Assembly (NCBI GenBank): GCA_942491115.1 | Contig: CALNZV010000020.1 | Location: forward strand, 992,001 to 1,056,000 | Length of the DNA: 64,000 nucleotides | Reading direction: 5' to 3' | DNA from: CALNZV01 sp942491115 | Lineage (GTDB): Bacteria; Desulfobacterota; Desulfobacteria; Desulfobacterales; UBA5852 | In this document: one piece after another, positions 33,783-42,521 of the stretch | Numbering within the stretch: the stretch's first letter is position 1 | Layout: every line of letters begins with the position of its first letter | Notes under the pieces: generated by a model | What the model was told of the DNA's origin: nothing | What the model saw: the letters and a program-made list of their open reading frames with translations, nothing else | The model's database searches: none | Translations under genes and position numbers: made by a program

Positions 33783-34262
33783 TCAGAGCAGAGATCCGAT
33801 TTCCGAATGGTCTTTGAGGGCGCTGACCAGCTGTCGGGTCCGCTGGTTCAGCCTGTCCTTGACCACCCACAGCAGGCGGCGGCTAAAGATATAACCCATT
33901 CGGGGGTCTTCATCTAAAAGGGTTCTGATCTTGACGCCTCGGATGGAGTACACTTCGCAGGGCTCGGAACAAACGGCATCGTTGGTGTAGGAGAGAGTTC
34001 CCTCCAGCATGGAGGACCAGCCAAACGAATAGCCGGGTTTGACCGCCCCGATGGAAATGGTGATTTTATTGGAGATGGGCTGTTCGAGAAGAATTTTCCC
34101 CCGTTTTAGGAAATAAAACCGTTCGGCCTTGTCGCCTTCCCTGAACACCACATCCCCCTCGTCGAATCGGAGCTGGTCGGTAATGGGAAGAAATTTCTCG
34201 AGCATCTCGTCCGTCATGTAGCTGGGGATAACGATGTCTTTGAAGTCGTCTATGGTCAGCAT
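33783..34262 (-). CDS. Stand-alone cyclic-nucleotide-binding domain protein
   Basis: 159 residues, a Crp/Fnr-type cNMP-binding domain. The beta-barrel pattern is clear: RFDEGDVVFREGDKAERFYF then LKRGKILLEQP and VKPGYSFGWSSMLEG, ending in a helix. The C-terminal helix-turn-helix of Crp is absent, and the protein ends after RQLVSALKDHSEIG. The classic FGE-R phosphate loop reads FGWSS here, so true cyclic nucleotide binding is doubtful. It follows the last antiporter gene by 64 bases on the same strand and may be co-transcribed as a regulator or partner; no function is assigned. Confidence 0.78.
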   Translation of the reverse strand: MLTIDDFKDIVIPSYMTDEMLEKFLPITDQLRFDEGDVVFREGDKAERFYFLKRGKILLEQPISNKITISIGAVKPGYSFGWSSMLEGTLSYTNDAVCSEPCEVYSIRGVKIRTLLDEDPRMGYIFSRRLLWVVKDRLNQRTRQLVSALKDHSEIGSLL

Positions 34263-34325
34263 CTCTGGTCAGCCTCCAATCGCCGTTGCCGCCGCCGATG
34301 GCGGTGGCAGCGACACCTGCGAACT

Positions 34326-36092
34326 CTAACTGAGGAAAAAAAGCAGAATCAAAAACAGGGCGGATACCGCCGCACTGATGCCCAAGGGAATGGCGCCCCT
34401 GTCCAATACACTCTCAAAATAATCCCGAAGATCTTCTCCGGGTTTGATTATCCGGCTTCCCACATCGGGAAATAGGGCGAACAGAAAAAGAAGCATAGAC
34501 GTCGGCGCCCGGCTGAAAAAAGCAGTGACCTTTTTGGTCATCTCCCGGGCAAAAACCCGGTCGCAAAAGCGATTGAGTCCGTTGAAACCGGCATCGATGA
34601 GCCGGTAGAGCTGGCGCCCCCCCATCCGGTAGAGCCAGTCGGTATCCAGCGAAATCGTCTCGGTCCGCTTCAGCAACGGCAGAAAAAGGAAGAACACCAG
34701 CGCGGAGAGCATCAGCAGCTGGAGCTGGCTGGTCACGTGGGCCAGAGTGTATGCTTGGTAGTGCACCTCCCCGAACGGCAGCACCGCATAGAGTGGTTTC
34801 GGATAGACGCCCAGGAAAATGCACAGAAAGGCCATGAATCCCATGGCAATCCGCATGGACAGGTTGGTTTCCCCAGGTCTCAGCCCGTTGTCCTTGGCAA
34901 AGAAGACGAAATAAGGGAATTTGATGCCGGCATGCAGGAACACACCCGCCGAGGCCACCTCCAGAACGAGCCATGCCCAGACCAGATGCTCATTCACGGC
35001 CCCTTCGATGATCAGCGTCTTGCTGGTAAAGCCGCTGGTGCCCGGAAAAGACGAGATGGCCAAAGCGCCGATGGTGCCGAAGATGAGGGTGTAGGGCATG
35101 GTTTTGTAGAGGCCCCCAAGATCCGTGCACCGGCTTTTGCCGGTCATATAAAGCACCGCGCCCGCCGACATCCACAGGAGCGACTTGTAGATGATATGGC
35201 AGAAGGCGTGGGCGGCCGCGCCGTTGAGCGCCATGGCGGTTCCGATCCCTACCCCTGTGACCATGAACCCCACCTGGTTGATGATGCTGTATGCCAGGAT
35301 GCGACGCATGTCGTTTTCGAGCAACGCATAGATGATCCCGTATAGCGTCATGATGCATCCGATCACTATGAGGACTTCCCATCCGGGAAACCCCCGGATC
35401 AGTGTGTACACCGACGTCTTGGTGGTATATGCGCTTAAAATGACCCCACCGGTGACCGTGGCCTCCGGATAGGCGTCCGATAACCAGGCATGCAACGGAG
35501 GGACGGCGGCGTTGACCAGAAAGCCGATCAATATCAGGTAGGTTCCCAGTGTTTTCTCCGTAAAGCCGATAAATGCCGCGCTGCCAGTATGGTGAATGTG
35601 TACGAGGATTCCCGCCAGCAGAAGAAGTCCGCCGAACAGATGGATCAGTACATAGCGCAATCCGGCGCCGTAAGACTTTTCGCTTTTTCGCGAAAGAATC
35701 AGGAGCGTGGAAGCGACGGCCATGACCTCCCAAAAGAGATACAGTGTAATCAGGTCGCCGGCGAAGACCACCCCCAAGGCGCTGCCGATGTAGCAAAGCG
35801 CTGCGATGTGCTGGGAGGCGTCCTTGAGATAGTAGGCATATAGAAAGGCGGCGAACGCGTTCAGCGTGAAAATGTAGCCGAAGATCTTGCTCAGTTTGTC
35901 CACTCGGAGCAGGGTCAGGTCGTAGCTCAGAAAACGGACCTGCCATCCTGTCCCCGGCTCGAGCTGGGCGATGAAGAAAAAGGCGGCGGCCGGCAGCAGT
36001 ATGGTGAAAACGTTCCGCGACCGACCCTTGAGCAGGGGCACCAATACGGCACCAGCAATGAGAAGGGCCGCCGGCGGTAGATTACCGATCAT
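34326..36092 (-). CDS. Mrp-type antiporter subunit D-like, copy 3 of 3 (operon 2)
   Basis: 588 residues, NuoLMN family, last antiporter gene of the leftward operon 2. It has DLITLYLFWEVMAVASTLLI (key glutamate helix), IGFLVNAAVPPLHAWLSDAY (the usual lysine helix, here with N and A around it) and LAYSIINQVGFMVTGVGIG. A C-terminal amphipathic stretch and final helix (residues about 490-588) extend it, as in the third D subunit of operon 1. It overlaps the small gene upstream by 11 bases. Confidence 0.87.
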   Translation of the reverse strand: MIGNLPPAALLIAGAVLVPLLKGRSRNVFTILLPAAAFFFIAQLEPGTGWQVRFLSYDLTLLRVDKLSKIFGYIFTLNAFAAFLYAYYLKDASQHIAALCYIGSALGVVFAGDLITLYLFWEVMAVASTLLILSRKSEKSYGAGLRYVLIHLFGGLLLLAGILVHIHHTGSAAFIGFTEKTLGTYLILIGFLVNAAVPPLHAWLSDAYPEATVTGGVILSAYTTKTSVYTLIRGFPGWEVLIVIGCIMTLYGIIYALLENDMRRILAYSIINQVGFMVTGVGIGTAMALNGAAAHAFCHIIYKSLLWMSAGAVLYMTGKSRCTDLGGLYKTMPYTLIFGTIGALAISSFPGTSGFTSKTLIIEGAVNEHLVWAWLVLEVASAGVFLHAGIKFPYFVFFAKDNGLRPGETNLSMRIAMGFMAFLCIFLGVYPKPLYAVLPFGEVHYQAYTLAHVTSQLQLLMLSALVFFLFLPLLKRTETISLDTDWLYRMGGRQLYRLIDAGFNGLNRFCDRVFAREMTKKVTAFFSRAPTSMLLFLFALFPDVGSRIIKPGEDLRDYFESVLDRGAIPLGISAAVSALFLILLFFLS

Positions 36093-36336
36093 AGTAATCC
36101 TCCCTGGCTTTAAGAACGAACGCCAAGATCTTCGACAAAAGTATCAACGCGGCACAGGAGAAAAACCCGAGAATGGCGTAAAATCCAAAGAACCCGTCGA
36201 AACCAAAATGGGGGTGCCGATGTGAGAAGAGCTCCATGACGACGGTAAGTGCGCAGGTCGCGTACAGAAGCCACCACAGCTTGCGAATCACCCCGGGACG
36301 ATCGAAATAGTCGAATTCCTTCTTTTCTTTGTCCAT
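36082..36336 (-). CDS. Small membrane protein in antiporter operon 2
   Basis: 84 residues from the ATG at 36334-36336. It has a charged N-terminus (MDKEKKEFDYFDRPG), two predicted membrane helices (LWWLLYATCALTVVMEL and FYAILGFFSCAALILLSKIL) separated by an aromatic/His-rich loop, and a charged tail ending REDYYDR. I recognise no named family. It sits between two NuoLMN-like genes and overlaps the following one by 11 bases, so it is probably an accessory subunit of the complex. Operon 1 has no counterpart. Confidence 0.75.
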   Translation of the reverse strand: MDKEKKEFDYFDRPGVIRKLWWLLYATCALTVVMELFSHRHPHFGFDGFFGFYAILGFFSCAALILLSKILAFVLKAREDYYDR

Positions 36337-36347
36337 GGGAGGCTCCG

Positions 36348-37811
36348 TCAGCCCAGTGCCAACTGGGCCAGCCTGATAAAGGTACCGGGGAAGAAGAACA
36401 GGGCCACCGAACCGACCGCCGCGACGACCGGAGGAATGACGCACCAGACCGGGGCTTCGGCCAGTTTTGCACCGTCGGCCCCAGCCAAATCTTTGCTGAA
36501 GAAGGCCCGGAAGGCGATCGGCAGGAAATACATGGCGTTCAGGAGGGAGCTGGTGAGCAGCACCACCAGAATCGGCCAGCGGTCCGCCTCCAGGCTGCCC
36601 ATGGCCAGATACCACTTGCTCAAAAAACCGCCTGTGGGGGGCAGCCCGATGACGCTCATCGCCCCGATGAAAAACGCGGCCATGGTAAAGGGCATGCTGC
36701 GTCCGATCCCCGCCATTTCACTGATGTTCTTCTTGCCCGTGGCCACAAAAATGGCCCCCGCGCAGAAGAAGAGCGTGATTTTGCCGAAAGCGTGCATGGC
36801 AATATGTATCATACCGCCGGTCAACCCCTTGGGGGACAGAAGCCCCGCCCCGAGGACGATGTAGGACAACTGGGCTATGGTCGAGAAGGCCAGCATTCGC
36901 TTGAGGTTGTCCTGGGAGAGAGCGATGAAGGAGCCCACCAGGATCGTTACCGATGCCGCCACCAGGATGATGTCCCCCAGTTGGGCGCTCTGCAACAAAC
37001 CGACTCCAAAAATTCCTGTAATCACACGGAAAATACTGAATACCCCCACCTTAACCACCGCCACCGCATGCAGAAGAGCACTGACCGGCGTCGGGGCCAC
37101 CATGGCCGCCGGAAGCCAGGAATGAAAGGGCATCACCGCCGCCTTGGCAAACCCGAAGATGAACATCATTAAGAGGACCGCGATCACCCCGGTGGAGGCG
37201 TTTCCGGCCAGCACCCCCTGAGGGCTGAAAGACAGATCGCCGGTCAGGTTCCAGGTGATCAGCATTGCCGGCAGCACCAGGCCGATGGAAGACCCCACGG
37301 TGTAGAGTAGATATTTCCGGCCGGAGGTTCTGGCCTCTTTGTCCTGATGATGGGTGACCAATGGATAGGTGGCCAGGGAGAGCATTTCGTAGAACAGGTA
37401 CAGCGTCAGCAGGTTGGCTGAAAACGCCACCCCTACGGCTGCACTGAGCGACAACGAAAAAAAGCAAAAATAGCGGGTCTGGGCGTGTTCGTCCAGACCG
37501 CGCATATATCCGATGGAGTAGGCCGAGGTGATGATCCACAAAAAGGAGGCCACCAGAGCGAACAGCATCCCGAAGGCATCCACCCGGAACGCGATCGACA
37601 GTCCCGGAAGCACTTCGGCCACCGGATAGACGATGTCGGCCCCCCCGAGAACGACCGGCAGCATGGAGGCAACGATTCCAAACTTGATGATGGCGGCGAT
37701 AAACGTCCACGACTCCCGCAGGTTGGGGGAACGGGTCAGGGCAATAAATCCCGTGGCCGTCAAGGATACCAGTATCGCGGCAACCGGTCTAAACGAGGTC
37801 AGATATTCCAT
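36348..37811 (-). CDS. Mrp-type antiporter subunit D, NuoM-like, copy 2 of 3 (operon 2)
   Basis: 487 residues, proton-conducting transporter family. It shows LLTLYLFYEMLSLATYPLVT (key glutamate), FAKAAVMPFHSWLPAAMVAP (key lysine and HSWLP) and PVSALLHAVAVVKVGVFSIF, closely matching the second D subunit of operon 1 (7808-9307). It starts at an ATG three bases after the previous stop. Confidence 0.9.
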   Translation of the reverse strand: MEYLTSFRPVAAILVSLTATGFIALTRSPNLRESWTFIAAIIKFGIVASMLPVVLGGADIVYPVAEVLPGLSIAFRVDAFGMLFALVASFLWIITSAYSIGYMRGLDEHAQTRYFCFFSLSLSAAVGVAFSANLLTLYLFYEMLSLATYPLVTHHQDKEARTSGRKYLLYTVGSSIGLVLPAMLITWNLTGDLSFSPQGVLAGNASTGVIAVLLMMFIFGFAKAAVMPFHSWLPAAMVAPTPVSALLHAVAVVKVGVFSIFRVITGIFGVGLLQSAQLGDIILVAASVTILVGSFIALSQDNLKRMLAFSTIAQLSYIVLGAGLLSPKGLTGGMIHIAMHAFGKITLFFCAGAIFVATGKKNISEMAGIGRSMPFTMAAFFIGAMSVIGLPPTGGFLSKWYLAMGSLEADRWPILVVLLTSSLLNAMYFLPIAFRAFFSKDLAGADGAKLAEAPVWCVIPPVVAAVGSVALFFFPGTFIRLAQLALG

Positions 37812-37814
37812 CCG

Positions 37815-39317
37815 TCAGCTGATTCCTGCCGGGAGAACGGCGTCGATGAGTTTAGAGACGATGTCTCCGGAATAGATCCCCAGAACCACCAGCGTCACCG
37901 CAGAGAGAACCAGGGGCACCAGCACCTGAACCGGCGCCTCCGCCATGACCGAGGCGCCGTGGTCGTCGCTGGACCCGTGACCATGGTGGTCGACAAACGG
38001 CTCGAAATAGGCAATTTCAAAGATCCGGAAGAAAAGCACCAGATTGACGAGGCTGCTGAAAAGAAGTGCCGCCACAAATCCCCAATGGCCGGCGGCGACC
38101 CCACCTGAAATGAGGTACCACTTGCTGAAAAACCCGCAGGTGGGGGGCACACCGATGATGGCAAGACCGGCCAGGGCAAATACGGCCATGGAGACGGGCA
38201 TCTTCTTGAACGCCCCCTTCAGGTCGTCGATTCGCTCTCCACCCACCTTCTCAAGCACCACGCTCGCTGCGAAAAAAACACAGAAAGTCATGGCCGCGTC
38301 ATTGACAATGTGAAGAATGGCTCCGGACATGCCCGCCCGGTTGCCCAGCCAGAAGCCTCCGACCATGTAGCCCACCTCTGCAACGACAATGTAGGTGAGC
38401 ATGCGTTTGAGACGTCGAGTGGAAAGGGCCAGAAGACTGCCCGCAACGATGGCGACCACGGCAATCCAGGTCATGGCCGGCGCCAAACCGACGACGGAAA
38501 AGGCATACGCCGGAGAGAAAATGCTGAGAATGACCCGCACCATAACGTAAACCATGACCTTGGTCATGAGGGGAGCCACGAGATTCCCCACGGGTGAAGA
38601 CGCATGGGAGTAGGCATTGGGAAGCCAGGCGTGGAGGGGAAACAGCCCCATCTTGAGGCAGATGCCAACCAATGCGATCACGAAGGCGGAAAGCACCACC
38701 CGGGATCCCTCGAGGGTCGGCAGAATGGACGCCATATCCGCCATGTTGAGCGTACCGGTGACGAGGTAGAGGTACCCCACACCCAGAAGATAGAAACTGG
38801 CCCCGATGGTGCCCATGAAAATATAGTTGAGACTGGCCAGGGAGGCCCGGGCATCGCCGATGCCAATCAAAGCATAACCCGTGATGGCGGCGATTTCCAC
38901 CAGGACGTATAGGTTGAAAGCGTCCCCCGTCAGAACGATGCCCAGCAGACCGGTCACGAACAGGACATAGAGGGCATAGAAGGCGCCCAGACGATCAGAA
39001 AAATCCTTTTCCACCATCTGGCGGGTGCCGAGAACATTGACCAAGGCGACGGCAGCTATCGCCACCAGAACGATCCCGTTCAGGGCATCCACCCGGTAGG
39101 CAATGCCCCATGGGGGCAGCCATCCGGCCAGCTGGTACGTCACCACCCCTTCCTCGGCCACCCGCGCCAGCAGGGCGATGGCGGACACGAGGGAGCCGAA
39201 AAGGGCCGCAGCGGCGACCACCATGCACAGTTGCCGGCTCATCCAGACCACGGCCATGATGATGAAGGCGGAAATCAGCGGTATGAGTATGACCAGTTCG
39301 GGAAGATTTTGGCTCAT
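37815..39317 (-). CDS. mrpD: Mrp-type antiporter subunit D, NuoN-like, copy 1 of 3 (operon 2)
   Basis: 500 residues. NuoN/MrpD family with FNLYVLVEIAAITGYALIGI (key glutamate helix), CLKMGLFPLHAWLPNAYSHA and VGNLVAPLMTKVMVYVMVRV. A His/Gly-rich loop near residue 445 (VDHHGHGSSDDHG) precedes the last helices. It overlaps mrpC by four bases (ATGA at 39314-39317). Confidence 0.9.
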   Translation of the reverse strand: MSQNLPELVILIPLISAFIIMAVVWMSRQLCMVVAAAALFGSLVSAIALLARVAEEGVVTYQLAGWLPPWGIAYRVDALNGIVLVAIAAVALVNVLGTRQMVEKDFSDRLGAFYALYVLFVTGLLGIVLTGDAFNLYVLVEIAAITGYALIGIGDARASLASLNYIFMGTIGASFYLLGVGYLYLVTGTLNMADMASILPTLEGSRVVLSAFVIALVGICLKMGLFPLHAWLPNAYSHASSPVGNLVAPLMTKVMVYVMVRVILSIFSPAYAFSVVGLAPAMTWIAVVAIVAGSLLALSTRRLKRMLTYIVVAEVGYMVGGFWLGNRAGMSGAILHIVNDAAMTFCVFFAASVVLEKVGGERIDDLKGAFKKMPVSMAVFALAGLAIIGVPPTCGFFSKWYLISGGVAAGHWGFVAALLFSSLVNLVLFFRIFEIAYFEPFVDHHGHGSSDDHGASVMAEAPVQVLVPLVLSAVTLVVLGIYSGDIVSKLIDAVLPAGIS

Positions 39318-39709
39318 GGCTTCCGAATCTTCTCCAATATGTCATCTTCGTTTAGGGTGCCGTAGTGTCGGTGGATTCTCATGGCCAGGGCCAGGGCCAC
39401 CCCCAGGGTGGCCACGGACACGACGATGGCGGTCAGCATCAGGACGTGGGGGAGCGGATTGATGAAATCCACGGCATGGGCCGCATGCTCGGCGCCGTCG
39501 TGGCCGTGGGCGATGATGGGGATGGTGGCATTCTTCTTGGCGCCGATGGAGACGTAGAAGAGAATGACGGCCGTCTGGAGAATGTTCATGCCCACGATCT
39601 TCTTGACCAGGTTCTTCTTGACCATCAGGGCATAGAACCCGATCATCACCAGCAAGACATAGATCCAGTAGTTGTATTTGGCCAAAAAATTGCCGACGAT
39701 CACGTCCAT
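39314..39709 (-). CDS. mrpC: Mrp-type antiporter subunit C, NuoK-like (operon 2)
   Basis: 131 residues, NuoK/MrpC family. Three helices with LVKKIVGMNILQTAVILFYV and NPLPHVLMLTAIVVSVATLG. A loop with HGHDGAEHAAH between helices two and three is longer than usual and His-rich. It overlaps mrpD by four bases and lies four bases after the previous gene. Confidence 0.9.
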   Translation of the reverse strand: MDVIVGNFLAKYNYWIYVLLVMIGFYALMVKKNLVKKIVGMNILQTAVILFYVSIGAKKNATIPIIAHGHDGAEHAAHAVDFINPLPHVLMLTAIVVSVATLGVALALAMRIHRHYGTLNEDDILEKIRKP

Positions 39710-39713
39710 GCCA

Positions 39714-40544
39714 TCATAGCCCTTCGTCGTGCTGACCGGCAGACGACAAGTTGTAGTAGAGGGACACCATCACCGCCATCACCGCAATGCCGACGCCCAC
39801 CTCGACGATCAGAATGCCATGGGATCTGGCCATGACGGGATCGCCGCCCAGAATCGGGGCAAGGGCGCTGTAGTCCAGGAAGTTTCCCCCCATCAGCATG
39901 CACAGAAACCCGGTGCCTACGTAGAGCAGCACCCCTCCGACGCTGAGGTAAATCGTCATTTTCTCGGAAAGCAGCTTGAAGACGCTCCGCAAATCGTAGG
40001 CCAGGGCGTATAGAATCAGAGCCGCGCCGAAGATGACGCCGCCCTGAAATCCTCCGCCCGGACTGTGGTGCCCATGGGCGATGACATAGAGCGCGAACAG
40101 CTGAACAAAGGGGACGATCAGCCGGCAGCACACGTTGACGATGAGATCGTGGGGTACCCACTGGGAGTCGATACGGTCAAAATATCCCGAATCTTCCGGC
40201 AGCTTTCCGCCCTTTTTAATCCTGAGGGTCACACCGGTCGGCACATGGCGATAGAGGCGGCTGCTGGGTGCCTGATGCTGATACGTTCGGAGGAGGAGTA
40301 TACAGGCAAGACCGGCGGCAAAAATCACCGCTGTCTCGAACATGGTGTCGTATCCCCGATAATCCGCCAGCACTGCGGTGACGATATTCGGGACCGCAGA
40401 GTCCTTGACCGCGTGCTCGATATAGTAAGGAGACACATGGGTCGAAGCCGGCGAGGCCGGATCACCCCAATCCGGGAATTCGAAGGTTCCGTAGAGCAGG
40501 AACCCGCCCACCAGAAAGACGATCATCAAGGAAATGGTTTTCAA
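39714..40544 (-). CDS. mrpB: MbhE-MrpB fused antiporter subunit (operon 2)
   Basis: 276 residues. The first about 90 match the MbhE-like module (AVLADYRGYDTMFETAVIFA). The remainder is MrpB/MnhB with the family motif HGHHSPGGGFQGGVIFGAAL. In operon 1 the same modules are fused further to DUF4040. It overlaps the DUF4040 gene by four bases (ATGA), so the subunits are made in close ratio. Confidence 0.88.
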   Translation of the reverse strand: MKTISLMIVFLVGGFLLYGTFEFPDWGDPASPASTHVSPYYIEHAVKDSAVPNIVTAVLADYRGYDTMFETAVIFAAGLACILLLRTYQHQAPSSRLYRHVPTGVTLRIKKGGKLPEDSGYFDRIDSQWVPHDLIVNVCCRLIVPFVQLFALYVIAHGHHSPGGGFQGGVIFGAALILYALAYDLRSVFKLLSEKMTIYLSVGGVLLYVGTGFLCMLMGGNFLDYSALAPILGGDPVMARSHGILIVEVGVGIAVMAVMVSLYYNLSSAGQHDEGL

Positions 40545-40786
40545 TCTTGGCTCCTACGGGAAGTTCTGAAGACCGCCACCACAAACAGCACCGTGCTGAC
40601 ACCCGCCCCGACCGAGGCTTCGGTAAAGGCGACATCGACGGCCCCCATGATGGCCCATAGCAGGCACATCATGAAGCTGTATGCTCCGAAAAGAATAGCG
40701 ACGCCCAGAAGGTCGCGAACATTGATGGCAGCGATGCCGCAGATGGCGACAAGAATCATGATCATCAGGTCGATGGGCCAAATCAA
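40541..40786 (-). CDS. DUF4040/MbhD-like antiporter subunit (operon 2)
   Basis: About 81 residues from a TTG at 40784-40786. This start is chosen because GGGAGGA sits six bases before it and because it overlaps the mrpG stop as TTGA; the ATG at 40816 lies inside mrpG. Three membrane helices with DLMIMILVAICGIAAINVRD and MGAVDVAFTEASVGAGVSTV, the counterpart of the C-terminal part of MrpA. Confidence 0.82.
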   Translation of the reverse strand: MIWPIDLMIMILVAICGIAAINVRDLLGVAILFGAYSFMMCLLWAIMGAVDVAFTEASVGAGVSTVLFVVAVFRTSRRSQD

Positions 40787-41115
40787 GGTGCGTCCTCCCG
40801 GGAGGGCTTGGTCCACGGAATAAGACCGGCCCGGACGCCCGCGTCGACGATGGCGTGGGTCGCGGTCGGGCTGGTTAAAAAGACGAAAACAATGATCAAA
40901 AGGATCTTCAAAGCGGTCAGGATATCGGTCAGGGTCATTCCCTGAGCCGTGTAAAGGGCCATACCGATCATGGTGGCCAGTTGCCCCATGGTGTCGAGCT
41001 TCCCGGCCGGATGGAGGCGCGAGTAAAAATCCGGAAATCGAATGATCCCCACGGCCCCGGCAAAAAAGAAGAAAATGCCGATAAACAGCAGAATCGCTAC
41101 AATGACATTGATCAT
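40783..41115 (-). CDS. mrpG: Mrp-type antiporter subunit G (operon 2)
   Basis: 110 residues from the ATG at 41113-41115. MrpG family with FFFAGAVGIIRFPDFYSRLH followed by AGKLDTMGQLATMIGMAL. The frame stays open upstream to 41268 without family similarity. The 55 bases between it and mrpF show no feature. Confidence 0.9.
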   Translation of the reverse strand: MINVIVAILLFIGIFFFFAGAVGIIRFPDFYSRLHPAGKLDTMGQLATMIGMALYTAQGMTLTDILTALKILLIIVFVFLTSPTATHAIVDAGVRAGLIPWTKPSREDAP

Positions 41116-41170
41116 CTGTCGCTGTCGTTCCTGTCCCTGGGAAGAATGCCGGCCTCCTGGATCCAGGGCA

Positions 41171-41455
41171 TCATCGCCCGGAATCGTCGAAAAGGCCCTT
41201 TTTCTTCTGAAAGTATCGTGATGCCGCCAAAACGGCGATAAAGTTGAGGGTGGCGTAAGCCAGGGCAATATCCACGAACATGTCCACCCGCCGGTAGATC
41301 AGACCGATCAGGATCAGCAGGGTCGTGGTCTTGCTGCCAATGGCATTGACGCCGATCAGCCGGTCGAGCACCGTCGGGCCGAAAACGGCCCGGTAGAGGG
41401 ACACGACCATAATGAGACACAAGAGGATCCCGCTGATCAAAAAAACCCGTTCCAT
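41171..41455 (-). CDS. mrpF: Mrp-type antiporter subunit F (operon 2)
   Basis: 94 residues from the ATG at 41453-41455, preceded by GAGGAGTAAA. MrpF family: LYRAVFGPTVLDRLIGVNAI and DMFVDIALAYATLNFIAVLA. It follows mrpE by one base. Confidence 0.9.
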   Translation of the reverse strand: MERVFLISGILLCLIMVVSLYRAVFGPTVLDRLIGVNAIGSKTTTLLILIGLIYRRVDMFVDIALAYATLNFIAVLAASRYFQKKKGLFDDSGR

Positions 41456-41456
41456 T

Positions 41457-42023
41457 TTACTCCTCGAATATCGCCGCCACCCGCCCTTCCATTTCACCGG
41501 GCAGAGCGCTGGCGGAGGCGTCGTCGATGGCATGGACGGTGAACTTTCCCAATATGGACACGTATACCGTTATGGTCCCGGGCGTTAGCGTAATGGAATT
41601 GGCAAAGACAAACCGGCTCATCTCCGAGGACAACCGGCTGTTGAAGGTGATCATCTGGGGATTGATGAGTTCTTTCATCCGCGGATGGAACACCAGTTTC
41701 GTCACGTGGATATTGGCGATGAATATCTGATACAAGAGCCAGGGCACGTAGGTGATGAAACGGCCCCACTGGCCCGGGAGCCGATGAACGTCAGGGGAGG
41801 GCAAAAGGATTTTCCCGGACATGGCCGAAACGATCAGACAGGAGATGACTCCCAAGCTCAGATGAAAGGCGTCTAACTTTCCGGACAGGAGCACCCATGT
41901 GACAAAGGTAAAGACAAAGGTAAGGATGTATGAGGCAGCGGAAGATTTGCGGGGCGAGGGGGATCGGATTTGGCCGGTATCGGTAGTTTCTGATACACCG
42001 TTGCTTTTCTGCTGAAGCGCCAC
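41457..42023 (-). CDS. mrpE: Mrp-type antiporter subunit E (operon 2)
   Basis: About 188 residues, MrpE/MnhE family, first gene of leftward operon 2. The conserved stretch RFVFANSITLTPGTITVYVS is clear and closer to consensus than in operon 1. The start is set at the GTG at 42021-42023, because AGGAGGAG lies six bases before it; a TTG two codons earlier would touch that ribosome site. Confidence 0.87.
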   Translation of the reverse strand: MALQQKSNGVSETTDTGQIRSPSPRKSSAASYILTFVFTFVTWVLLSGKLDAFHLSLGVISCLIVSAMSGKILLPSPDVHRLPGQWGRFITYVPWLLYQIFIANIHVTKLVFHPRMKELINPQMITFNSRLSSEMSRFVFANSITLTPGTITVYVSILGKFTVHAIDDASASALPGEMEGRVAAIFEE

Positions 42024-42521
42024 AAACAACTCCTCCTGATCACGGGGCGGAAACTGCTCGGAAGGCCTTCAAACGAAGAAAACGGAAGTCTAAATGAAAG
42101 TCACATGGTGAATGTCAAAAAACCAATTTGAAGTCAACCTAATTTTACCGAACACGGCCACTGAACCATTTTCAATATATTGAAAACAATGTATTATTTT
42201 GACAACCATTCGGCGCGGCGCGCAGAATGACCCTTCGATCGAGACGATGTCGACGGCGGAAATGTCGTCCCCAATAAACCCTCACCTTCCATTGCTGCTG
42301 GATATATAGGCAAAGCCCTGGCCGTCTGCAGCATGAATCTCTTTACAAGACGCTCACATCCCGATAAGAAAGAAGACACCTCTTTTAAAATATGAACCGG
42401 TGTAATTAATTAATCTCCCCATTCAGGGGATATTGCAACACTCGTTTTTTAACAGCGGCCTCTGGCAGCCGCCAGCAGCAGCAACCTCTATATCTGTAAC
42501 CCGAAGGGAAAGGAGCGTGCG
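42024..42521. other. Intergenic region between divergent antiporter operon 2 and dpp operon
   Basis: About 500 bases holding the control regions of two divergent operons. Candidates seen are two TTGACA/TTGACT boxes at about 42110-42140 read leftward (no convincing -10 box), an inverted repeat TTTTCAATATATTGAAAA at 42170-42187, and a small GC stem at 42449-42472. The dpp side has AAAGGAGCG seven bases before its ATG. No gene or known riboswitch was found. Confidence 0.45.

Noticed and set aside
42170..42187. Inverted repeat TTTTCAATATATTGAAAA as a terminator
   Set aside because: AT-only stem with no U-run or GC stem, located upstream of two divergent operons; at most an operator, and no binding protein can be named.
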